The notes beneath the pieces were generated by a model. The model was given only the letters and a program-made list of their open reading frames with translations, was not told the DNA's origin and did not search any database. From positions 1 through 8,034 of the forward strand of contig CAYGWJ010000447.1 of the NCBI GenBank assembly GCA_964353405.1: a stretch of DNA of 8,034 bases, given 5' to 3'. Below are positions 1 to 6,336 of the stretch, one piece after another. This DNA is from JBGLNJ01 sp964353405. Its GTDB lineage: Bacteria > Chloroflexota > Anaerolineae > Fen-1058. Position 1 is the stretch's first letter. Every line of letters starts with the position of its first letter. Both the position numbers and the translations under genes were made by a program.

Positions 1-666
1 ATGTTCGGCGGCAAGACGACCGTGCCGATGGTCCTACGCACGGAAGGCGGCGCGGGCCGCGCGATTGCGGCTCACCACTCGCAGAGCCTCGAATCGTTGT
101 GGACGCATTTCCCCGGAATCTATGTCGTGATGCCGGCGACACCTTACGATGCCAAAGGGCTGCTCAAGGCGGCCATCCGCGATGATAACCCCGTCATGTT
201 CATCGAGCACAAGATGCTCTACAAAGAAAAAGGGCCGGTGCCGGAAGAAGAGTACCTCATTCCCTTGGGCGTGGCCGATGTAAAGCGCGAAGGCAAGGAC
301 GTGACCCTCGTCACCTATTCGCGCATGGTCTATCGCGCGCTGGAGGCCGCCGAGATTTTGGCCAAGGAGGGGATTGACGTCGAAGTGGTTGACCTGCGCA
401 CGCTCAAGCCGCTGGACATTGACACGATTGTCGCGTCGGTCAAAAAGACGGGGCGGCTGGTGGGCGTGACCGAAGCTTATGAGAACACGAGCTTTATCAA
501 CGAGGTGATAACCCAGGTCAACGAGCACGCCTTCGACTGGCTGGATGCGCCGATGGTGCGCGTGGCGTCGGCGAACGTGCCGGTGCCTCGCGCCGAAGTG
601 CTGGAAGACCTGGCGATCCCGAACGTCAACCGCATCATCGCAGCCTGCCGAAAGGTAGTGAGCTGA
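1..666 (+). CDS. 2-oxoacid dehydrogenase E1 component, beta subunit (5' partial)
   Basis: This is the beta subunit of the thiamine-diphosphate E1 enzyme of a pyruvate/acetoin-type 2-oxoacid dehydrogenase complex in the cytoplasm. With E1 alpha it decarboxylates the 2-oxoacid and reductively acylates the lipoyl group of E2. The visible 221 residues begin inside the pyrimidine-binding domain. The segment AAHHSQSLES (about 23-32), the stretch MPATPYDAKGLLKAAIRDDN (44-63) and MFIEHKMLY after it are typical of the family. The C-terminal transketolase-like domain follows (about 90-205, with VVDLRTLKPLDID). Family members have about 325 residues, so roughly 100 N-terminal residues lie off the left edge and the ATG at position 1 is probably an internal Met. 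The stop overlaps the E2 start. Pyruvate versus acetoin or branched-chain specificity cannot be settled here. Confidence 0.93.
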   Translation: MFGGKTTVPMVLRTEGGAGRAIAAHHSQSLESLWTHFPGIYVVMPATPYDAKGLLKAAIRDDNPVMFIEHKMLYKEKGPVPEEEYLIPLGVADVKREGKDVTLVTYSRMVYRALEAAEILAKEGIDVEVVDLRTLKPLDIDTIVASVKKTGRLVGVTEAYENTSFINEVITQVNEHAFDWLDAPMVRVASANVPVPRAEVLEDLAIPNVNRIIAACRKVVS

Positions 667-2105
667 TGGCAAAAGACGTCTTTATCCCCAAGCTCGGACA
701 GACGATGGAAGAAGCCAGCATCGCCCGCTGGCTGGTCGCCGATGGCGCCAAGGTCGAGCAGGGGCAAGAGATTCTGGAAGTCGAGACCGACAAGGCGCTC
801 TTTACGGTCGAAGCCGCCGCGCGCGGGGTCTTGCACATCGGCCCATACAAAGAAGGCGACGTCGTGCCGGTGCTCACCGTCGTAGCGATCGTTGGCAAAC
901 CGGAAGACAAATTTGCGCCGGCCGGGCAACCACTCGCCGAACCTGCCGGCGCGGCAGGCGCGCCAACGGCCATGGCGGGCGGAGATGGCCAGGTGGCGGA
1001 GAGTGAGGACAAGTCAGAGTCCCCCACCAGGCAAGTCTTTGCCTCGCCACGGGCGCGCAAGCTGGCAGAGGCCAAAGGCATAGACCTGGTGCAGGTGACG
1101 CCCACGGGTGGCGGCGGTCAGCGCGTGGCCGAACGAGACGTGTTGGCTTACTTGAGCCGGCTCCCTAAAGCAACCCCGGTGGCACAGCGCGTGGCCACCG
1201 AGGCGGGCATGGATTTGCGCACCTTGACCGGCACCGGGCCGGGCGGCAAGATCACCAAAGAAGATGTGGAACGCGCCAAGTCCGCGGCCCAACCTGCCGC
1301 TGTGCCGGCCGCCGCGCCACTCCAGCCATGGCCGGATGTGGAGGTCGTGGAGCGAGTGCCGCTCAAGGGCGTGCGAGGGATCATTGCTGATCGGATGGCG
1401 ACCAGCGTTCACACGACCGCTCGCGTGACGTTGCTCATGGAAGTGGATGCCACCGAGTTTGTCACGATGCGCGAACGGCTCAAGGCCCGCGTGGAAAAGG
1501 AGTGGGGCTTTGCGCCTGGCTACAACGATCTGCTGGCCAAGATCGTGGCGATGGCGCTGCGCCAGTTCCCTTACATGAATGCCCGCCTGACCCCTTCGAC
1601 AAGCTCAGGGCAAGCCCCCGATGCTACACCCCTTAAGGGTGTCCTGGGGACACGTGTCCTGGGGATCGAGCGCCTGGCGCACGTCAACCTCGGCATGGCG
1701 ACTGATACCGAACGAGGGCTGCTCGTGCCGGTCATTCGGGATGCCGACAAAAAGAGCCTCCGCCAGTTCGGAAGTGAGTTCCGCGAACTGGTTGACCGCG
1801 CGCGCAACGGCAAATCACTGCCTGACGATCTCACGGGCGGAACGTTCACCCTCACCAACCTGGGGATGTACGACGTGATGGCGTTCACGCCAGTGATCAA
1901 CTTGCCGGAAGCGGCAATTCTCGGCGTAGGTTGTATTACGCCACAGCCCGTGGCGCGCGACGATCAGGTTGTCATTCGCAAGATCATGTACCTCAGCCTG
2001 GTCTTTGATCATCGCCTGGTGGATGGCGCGCCCGCTGCGCGGTTCCTGCAATACATCAAGGATCTGGTTGAAGAGCCATACCTCTGGGTGGCGGCTCAAA
2101 TGTAG
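666..2105 (+). CDS. 2-oxoacid dehydrogenase E2 component (dihydrolipoamide acyltransferase)
   Basis: This 479-residue core subunit transfers the acyl group from lipoamide to CoA. A lipoyl domain occupies about 1-80, with the lipoylated lysine K43 in VETDKA. An Ala/Pro-rich linker follows. Two peripheral subunit-binding (E3/E1-binding) domains lie at about 125-163 (FASPRARKLAEAKGIDL...) and 169-205 (TPVAQRVATEAGMDL...). The second linker spans 206-225, and the catalytic acetyltransferase domain about 226-479. The active-site motif DHRLVDG (448-454) keeps H449 and D453. The start ATG shares its A with the E1 beta TGA, with AAAGG at 651-655, so the two are translationally coupled. Oddities are the second binding domain and an insertion (residues about 309-334) encoded by repeat-like DNA. 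No E3 gene follows. The acyl specificity (pyruvate, acetoin, branched-chain) is not determined. Confidence 0.95.
   Translation: MAKDVFIPKLGQTMEEASIARWLVADGAKVEQGQEILEVETDKALFTVEAAARGVLHIGPYKEGDVVPVLTVVAIVGKPEDKFAPAGQPLAEPAGAAGAPTAMAGGDGQVAESEDKSESPTRQVFASPRARKLAEAKGIDLVQVTPTGGGGQRVAERDVLAYLSRLPKATPVAQRVATEAGMDLRTLTGTGPGGKITKEDVERAKSAAQPAAVPAAAPLQPWPDVEVVERVPLKGVRGIIADRMATSVHTTARVTLLMEVDATEFVTMRERLKARVEKEWGFAPGYNDLLAKIVAMALRQFPYMNARLTPSTSSGQAPDATPLKGVLGTRVLGIERLAHVNLGMATDTERGLLVPVIRDADKKSLRQFGSEFRELVDRARNGKSLPDDLTGGTFTLTNLGMYDVMAFTPVINLPEAAILGVGCITPQPVARDDQVVIRKIMYLSLVFDHRLVDGAPAARFLQYIKDLVEEPYLWVAAQM
1590..1667 (+). repeat. Repeat-derived in-frame insertion inside the E2 gene
   Basis: These 26 codons sit between the conserved FPYMNARL and RLAHVNLG blocks of the catalytic domain, where relatives usually have only about ten residues. 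The left half carries the palindrome-like core CCCTTCGACAAGCTCAGGG (1592-1610), with CCCT/AGGG ends. I recall this sequence as a widely dispersed intragenic repeat in Chloroflexota and other environmental genomes, read here as PSTSSGQA. The right half holds a stem ACACCC/GGGTGT (1626-1642) and the 12-base unit GTGTCCTGGGGA at 1639-1650 and 1654-1665. All of it stays in frame, so the protein tolerates it. The dispersed status comes from memory; the structure is seen directly. Confidence 0.75.
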
Positions 2106-2151
2106 ACCTCCCGTAGTCGAAGAATTTATTGCTGGCAAAGAATAGGTTTTA

Positions 2152-2195
2152 GCGCCAGGACACAAAGATTCTGGATGTGATGTGTGTCTTGGCGC
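2152..2195 (+). repeat. Long hairpin between E2 and the SorE-like gene
   Basis: GCGCCAGGACACA (2152-2164) faces TGTGTCTTGGCGC (2183-2195): 12 Watson-Crick pairs plus one G-U, with an 18-base loop. The right arm continues into CCTTGGTGGTAAAG. The arms resemble a dispersed ggcgccaagacaca-type repeat that I associate with environmental genomes. It lacks a T-run, so it is not a classical intrinsic terminator. It could still end or protect the E1-E2 transcript, or affect translation of the next gene, whose start is 24 bases downstream. Confidence 0.7.
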
Positions 2196-2206
2196 CTTGG
2201 TGGTAA

Positions 2207-2213
2207 AGAGAGG
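2207..2213 (+). promoter_or_regulatory. Ribosome binding site that fixes the SorE-like start
   Basis: AGAGAGG lies six bases before ATG 2220. The open frame extends upstream to a GTG at 2184, but that codon sits in the right arm of the 2152-2195 hairpin and would encode repeat sequence. The ATG at 2220 is therefore preferred. Confidence 0.7.
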
Positions 2214-2219
2214 TATCCA

Positions 2220-3989
2220 ATGGCCGACAAATTGGCAGAGTACAAGCGAGGCGACGAGCCGTTCAACGGGCCGAATCGTCTGTGGCCGCTCTATGGTGCT
2301 GGGTTGGACAACCTGGGACGCGATGGCCGGCCTATCGAGGCGCCGATGCCACAGTACGGCCCCGATGAATTACTCGTCCGGCACGACGCCTGTGGCCTGT
2401 GCTTTTCCGACATCAAAGTCATCTCGCTCGGCCAGGAGCATCCGCGCATTTTCCGTGACATCAAACAAGACCCCGTTGTGCTTGGCCACGAGGTCTCGAT
2501 GACGGTTGTGGGCGTGGGCGAAAATCTGCGCGACCAGTACGAGGTGGGGGATCGCTTTATCATTCAGGCCGATATCTATGTGGGTGGCGTCAACCATGCC
2601 TATGGTTACATGATCCAGGGGGGCCTGTCGAAATACGGTGTGATTGACCAGCGGATTCTCAACGGCGACGACGGGAACTATCTCATCCCGGTCCAGCCCG
2701 AAACCGGCTACGCCGAAAGTGCCCTGACCGAGCCGTGGGCGTGCGTCATCGCGGCTTACCAGCTCCAATACCGGACTGCCTTGAAGAAGGGTGGCACGAC
2801 CTGGATCGTCGGCCCGACATACGTATCCTGGGGATCGGCAGCTTCCGCGACCGGCAACGGCAGACCGGCCTATACCATCAGCCACGGCTTTGACGCAACC
2901 TCAGCCCCAGCTCGGCTGCTGCTAACCAATGTGCCCGCGGATTTTGCCCGGTGGCTGGAGGAGCATGCAAAGGCTTTGGGGGTAGAGGTCACTGCCGTGC
3001 AGGACTTGGCTTCCCCTCTCGTGGAAAAAGTAGACGACATCGTGCTGTTGGGGGCCGACCCAGATATTGTCGAGACGGTCAGCCCGCGCCTGGCAGATGA
3101 TGGCATCTTTGCCATTCTCGCTAACGCGCCATTTCCCCGCCCGGTCAGTATAGACATCGGGCGCGTGCACTATGATCATTGGCTCTACGTGGGCGGCGCC
3201 AGCCCCGACGTCGCCGCAGCTTACAGCGAGGTGCCGGCCCGCTCCGCGCTCAAGCCCGGCGGGCGGGTGTGGTTCGTCGGCGCTGGTGGGCCGATGGGGC
3301 GCATGCATGTCCAGCGCGCCATCCAACTCGCCCAAGGTCCGGCCACCATCGTCTGCACCGACGTCAGCGACTTGCGCCTTGACGATCTGTGCACATTCTT
3401 TGCCGGAGAAGCGGCTGCCAGGGGGATCGAGTTCATCTGCCTCAATCCAGCTCGCAAGGATGATTACGCGGCCGGCATGGCCCGGTTCAAAGAGCAAGGC
3501 TTTGATGACATCATCGGTTTTGATGACATCATCGTGTTGGCTCCGATCCCGGCCGTGATCTCGGACGCCGCCCATTACTTGGCTCCCAAAGGGGTCATGA
3601 ACATCTTTGCCGGCGTGGGGCGCGGGACCACTGCCAAGCTTGATCTGAGCGATACCTATTTGAAATCGGTGCGCGTCGTTGGACACTCGGCTTCCACGAT
3701 TGCCGATTTGCGGCTGATGCTTCAGCAAGCGGAATCGGGCGCGCTCTCGCCCAACCGGTCGGTGGCGGCGATTGGGTCGCTGGCCGCCGCGCGCGATGGC
3801 CTGCGCGCGGTGAAGGACACTGTCTTTCCCGGCAAGGTCGTCATCTTTCCACACATCAAAGAGATGCCGCTCACCGCGTTGCCCGATTTGAAGGACAAGC
3901 TGCCGAGCGTCTATGCCAAGCTCAAAGACGGGCGCGAATGGACGGTGGAAGCGGAACGCGAGTTTCTCAGTATCATGTTAGAGGATTGA
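2220..3989 (+). CDS. SorE-like zinc-dependent dehydrogenase with duplicated Rossmann domain
   Basis: This 589-residue medium-chain dehydrogenase/reductase probably oxidises or reduces a sugar or sugar phosphate with NAD(H). The GroES-like catalytic domain (about 40-185) has catalytic zinc candidates C61 (GLCFSD), H90-E91 (LGHE) and E171/C174 (TEPWACV). The four-cysteine structural zinc lobe is absent. The canonical Rossmann domain (about 345-490) has GAGGPMG (354-360) and an acidic D381 (CTDVSD) that favours NAD over NADP. Between the two, residues about 190-345 look like a degenerate extra Rossmann copy. Family members usually have 340-420 residues. The overall pattern (GHE, EPxxCV, GGPMG, GFDDI, NIFAG) matches L-sorbose-1-phosphate reductase SorE as I recall it. 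It also carries an 18-base in-frame tandem duplication (3498-3533). The srlD-type gene starts five bases after its stop, so the two are likely co-translated. The substrate is inferred from family and neighbour only. Confidence 0.85.
   Translation: MADKLAEYKRGDEPFNGPNRLWPLYGAGLDNLGRDGRPIEAPMPQYGPDELLVRHDACGLCFSDIKVISLGQEHPRIFRDIKQDPVVLGHEVSMTVVGVGENLRDQYEVGDRFIIQADIYVGGVNHAYGYMIQGGLSKYGVIDQRILNGDDGNYLIPVQPETGYAESALTEPWACVIAAYQLQYRTALKKGGTTWIVGPTYVSWGSAASATGNGRPAYTISHGFDATSAPARLLLTNVPADFARWLEEHAKALGVEVTAVQDLASPLVEKVDDIVLLGADPDIVETVSPRLADDGIFAILANAPFPRPVSIDIGRVHYDHWLYVGGASPDVAAAYSEVPARSALKPGGRVWFVGAGGPMGRMHVQRAIQLAQGPATIVCTDVSDLRLDDLCTFFAGEAAARGIEFICLNPARKDDYAAGMARFKEQGFDDIIGFDDIIVLAPIPAVISDAAHYLAPKGVMNIFAGVGRGTTAKLDLSDTYLKSVRVVGHSASTIADLRLMLQQAESGALSPNRSVAAIGSLAAARDGLRAVKDTVFPGKVVIFPHIKEMPLTALPDLKDKLPSVYAKLKDGREWTVEAEREFLSIMLED
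3498..3533 (+). repeat. 18-base in-frame tandem duplication (GFDDII twice)
   Basis: Two adjacent 18-base units (3498-3515 and 3516-3533) differ at one base, GGC versus GGT for glycine. Each encodes GFDDII, residues 427-432 and 433-438 of the SorE-like protein. A single such segment normally leads into the beta strand before the second half of the Rossmann fold. The near identity suggests a recent slippage event that added six residues. Confidence 0.9.
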
Positions 3990-3994
3990 ATCCA

Positions 3995-4795
3995 ATGACC
4001 AGACTCTTGCATGATCGAATTGCACTTGTGACCGGAGGCGGGCAGGGACTAGGCCAAGCGATCTCGATGCGGCTGGCCCAGGAAGGCGCGCACGTCGTCG
4101 TCGCCGACCTCAACGAGGAATCCGCCAAGCTGGCTGCCCGCGAGATCATGTCTAGCGCCGATCGCAAAGCGCTCGCCATCAAGGTGGATGTGACTGACGA
4201 AGGGCAGGTCGAAGCGGCAGTCAAACGCACCGTCGACGAATTCGGGCGACTCGACATCGTGGTCTCGAATGCCGGTATTCTCATCGCAGAAGAGGTGACG
4301 GAATTCCCTGCGGAGAAATGGCAGGCCGTAATCAACGTGAACCTCGTCGGCTATTTCCTGGTTTCCAAGCACGCCGCCAAGGTGATGAAAGCCCAGCGCA
4401 AGGGCGTCATCATCCAGATCAATTCCAAATCCGGCAAGAAGGGAAGCTACAAAAACTCGGCTTATGCGGCGAGCAAGTTCGGCGGGATCGGGCTGACACA
4501 GAGCATTGCGCTCGAGCTGGCCGAGTATGGCGTGCGCGTCAATGCCGTCTGCCCCGGCAACCTACTCGATTCACCCTTGTGGACAGAAGGCCCCAACTCG
4601 CTGTTCAAGCAGTACGCCAAAAAGTGGGGCATCAGCGAGCAAGAGGTTCGTCAAAAGTACATGGACCAGGTGCCCATGAAGCGCGGCTGCACCTACGACG
4701 ACGTGTGCAACGTCGTGGCCTTTTTGGCTTCCGATCAAGCCGGCTACATGACGGGCCAGGCCATCAACGTGACCGGCGGACAAGAGATGCACTAA
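3995..4795 (+). CDS. srlD: Sorbitol-6-phosphate 2-dehydrogenase-type short-chain dehydrogenase
   Basis: This 266-residue NAD-dependent SDR of the SrlD/GutD/SorD type interconverts D-sorbitol (glucitol) 6-phosphate and fructose 6-phosphate. It has the cofactor loop TGGGQGLG (13-20), D38 at the end of beta 2 (NAD preference), NAG (92-94), N116, catalytic S144, Y157 and K161 (YAASK). Family-specific stretches match E. coli SrlD as I remember it: NSKSGKKGS (143-151), KFGGIGLTQS (161-170), GNLLDSP (188-194), VPMKRGC (226-232) and INVTGGQ (257-263). The frame is open back to 3938, but ATG 3995 is chosen because GAGGA (3981-3985) sits nine bases upstream and the protein then begins like other SDRs. 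It follows the SorE-like gene by five bases. A related polyol-phosphate substrate cannot be excluded. Confidence 0.92.
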   Translation: MTRLLHDRIALVTGGGQGLGQAISMRLAQEGAHVVVADLNEESAKLAAREIMSSADRKALAIKVDVTDEGQVEAAVKRTVDEFGRLDIVVSNAGILIAEEVTEFPAEKWQAVINVNLVGYFLVSKHAAKVMKAQRKGVIIQINSKSGKKGSYKNSAYAASKFGGIGLTQSIALELAEYGVRVNAVCPGNLLDSPLWTEGPNSLFKQYAKKWGISEQEVRQKYMDQVPMKRGCTYDDVCNVVAFLASDQAGYMTGQAINVTGGQEMH

Positions 4796-4817
4796 CGTTC
4801 CCTCACCCTCCCCCTGT

Positions 4818-4852
4818 CCCCCTCCCTCTCCCAAATTTGAGAGGGAGAGGGG
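4818..4852 (+). repeat. GC-rich palindromic repeat after srlD (possible terminator)
   Basis: CTCCCTCTC (4822-4830) and GAGAGGGAG (4839-4847) form a perfect nine-base stem with loop CCAAATTT. Further C/G tracts extend it imperfectly on both sides. The ccctctcccaaatttgagaggg pattern resembles a common dispersed intergenic repeat. No U-run follows, so transcript-end stabilisation is as likely as termination. Confidence 0.65.
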
Positions 4853-4873
4853 GGTGGGAGCAGGAGAGGGCAA

Positions 4874-4881
4874 AAGGAGGT
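4874..4881 (+). promoter_or_regulatory. Near-perfect Shine-Dalgarno facing an ATC codon
   Basis: AAGGAGGT ends five bases before ATC 4887 (ATC AAC TCG CAA). No ATG, GTG or TTG lies at proper spacing in the PHP frame. The nearest alternatives are GTG 4854, upstream of this site, and ATG 4989, about 100 bases downstream. Either ATC is the initiation codon, or a base differs here from a true ATG. Confidence 0.65.
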
Positions 4882-4886
4882 CACCC

Positions 4887-6233
4887 ATCAACTCGCAAAT
4901 CGCCGATCTGGAAAAAGAACTGGATAGCTTTTCGCTTGATGCCCGCCTCGACGCATTGTCGGGCCTCGTTTCGTTGGCCGAGCAGGGCATGGTTCCGCTC
5001 GAACCAGAAGCGAACGTGGCGAATATGCACTGCCACACTTTTTTCTCGTTCAACGCCTACGGCCATTCGCCCACAGCACTGGCCTGGCTGGCCAGGCGGC
5101 GCGGCTTTCGTGCGATAGGCATTGTGGACTTTGATGTGCTGGACGGCGTAGACGAGTTTCTGACCGCCTGTGATAGGGTGGGAATACGCGGCAGCGCAGG
5201 GATCGAAACGCGAGTCTATGTTCCCGAATTTGCCACACGCGAGATCAACTCTCCGGGCGAGCCTGGCATCGCCTACCACATGGGGATTGGGTTCACTTCC
5301 AGCCAGGCCCCTGAGAGCGCGGCCCCTATTCTGGCAAACATGCGCCAAAGCGCGGCCCAACGTAACCGGGAGATCGTCAAGCGTGTCAATGCTTACCTCG
5401 ATCCGGTGGCGGTTGACTATGACCGGGACGTGCTGCCTCTCACGCCGTCGGGCAACGCGACCGAGCGGCATTTGCTCGTCGCATACGTGCGCGCTGCCGA
5501 GAAAACGGTGTCCAACCCGCGCGGATTCTGGGCCGATAAACTGAGACTTTCACCTGACCAGGTGGCAAAGGTCATCGGCGATGCTCCCCAGTTCCAAAAC
5601 ATGATTCGCCTCAAGCTGATCAAGCGCGGCGGCGTGGGATACGTTCACCCCGGTCCCGAATCCTTTCCGACCGTACCAGAGGTTAACCGATTCGTCGTCG
5701 AGTGCGGCGCGCTGCCGTGCGCCGCCTGGCTGGACGGCACATCGCCCGGAGAGCAGGCCATCGATGAGCTGTTGGAGCTTTTGATGAGCACGGGCGTAAT
5801 TGCCCTGAACATGATCCCCGACCGCAACTGGAACGTCGCCGATCCAGAGACGCGCCGCCTCAAGGTGCAAAAGCTTTACGAGGTCGTTCGCCTGGCCGAA
5901 CAACTGGCGCTGCCGCTGAACGTCGGCACCGAAATGAATGCCTTTGGGCAAAAACTGGTTGACGATTTCGATGCGCCTGAGCTTGCCCCGGTGCGTAATG
6001 CCTTTATGGATGGAGCGCATTTCATCCATGGGTATACCGTGCTCCAACGCGCGCTGGGACTGGGTTATCAAAGTCAGTGGGCGCAAATGCATCTGCCCTC
6101 TCGGCGCGAGCGCAACAAGTTCTATACTCAGATGGGATACAGCGTTCGGCCAGGCAAGGCCAGCCTGGATACACTCAAGCGGCTTGATCCGGACATGCCA
6201 CCTGCCGCTATCCTGGCCCACTGTGGCGGATGA
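4887..6233 (+). CDS. PHP-domain metal-dependent hydrolase, probable phosphoesterase
   Basis: This 448-residue protein (counted from ATC 4887) has a PHP domain, the metal-dependent phosphoesterase fold of histidinol phosphatases and related enzymes. Metal-ligand candidates are H48 and H50 in NMHCHTFFSFN (46-56), H60, D81 (IVDFD), E107 (GIETRVY) and H131 (AYHMG), with H378 and H381 (HFIHG) near the C-terminus. The first 40 residues form a charged, probably helical lead before the domain. There is no signal peptide or membrane segment, so it is cytoplasmic. The start is uncertain: ATC 4887 has the best Shine-Dalgarno, GTG 4854 would translate that site, and ATG 4989 would cut a coding-looking N-terminus. 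Its place after the sugar-phosphate dehydrogenases suggests a phosphatase or other hydrolase acting on a sugar phosphate, which is inference. I do not recognise the exact subfamily. Confidence 0.85.
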   Translation: MNSQIADLEKELDSFSLDARLDALSGLVSLAEQGMVPLEPEANVANMHCHTFFSFNAYGHSPTALAWLARRRGFRAIGIVDFDVLDGVDEFLTACDRVGIRGSAGIETRVYVPEFATREINSPGEPGIAYHMGIGFTSSQAPESAAPILANMRQSAAQRNREIVKRVNAYLDPVAVDYDRDVLPLTPSGNATERHLLVAYVRAAEKTVSNPRGFWADKLRLSPDQVAKVIGDAPQFQNMIRLKLIKRGGVGYVHPGPESFPTVPEVNRFVVECGALPCAAWLDGTSPGEQAIDELLELLMSTGVIALNMIPDRNWNVADPETRRLKVQKLYEVVRLAEQLALPLNVGTEMNAFGQKLVDDFDAPELAPVRNAFMDGAHFIHGYTVLQRALGLGYQSQWAQMHLPSRRERNKFYTQMGYSVRPGKASLDTLKRLDPDMPPAAILAHCGG

Positions 6234-6336
6234 ACACCACTGCGCCGAGGCTTCCTCTAAAGTCTTGGCCTATAGACGACATCCGCGACCAGGAACAGCG
6301 GGAACTGTCTAGGCGAGGGTAGGTCACGCTAGAAGA

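Noticed and set aside
34..672. Long open frame on the minus strand opposite E1 beta
   Set aside because: It mirrors a clearly conserved + strand gene; high GC at third positions keeps the antisense frame open, and the translation is rich in His and Arg with no family signal.
2184..2219. Upstream GTG start for the SorE-like protein
   Set aside because: It lies within the hairpin arm and would add twelve repeat-encoded residues; ATG 2220 has a well-placed ribosome site.
2922..3854. 310-codon open frame on the minus strand opposite the SorE-like gene
   Set aside because: It is longer than chance alone, but the + strand frame has full dehydrogenase motifs while the antisense protein is low-complexity His/Arg/Gly with no ribosome site.
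3938..3994. Upstream ATG extension of the SrlD-type gene
   Set aside because: It would overlap the previous gene by 52 bases and add residues not typical of SDR N-termini; ATG 3995 has GAGGA at nine bases.
4318..5118. Second + frame open frame across the srlD end and the PHP start
   Set aside because: It overlaps two better-supported genes, and its product is Arg/Gln-rich frame-shifted sequence.
5550..6221. 223-codon minus-strand frame opposite the PHP gene
   Set aside because: No start context, no recognisable motif, and the + frame is the conserved one.
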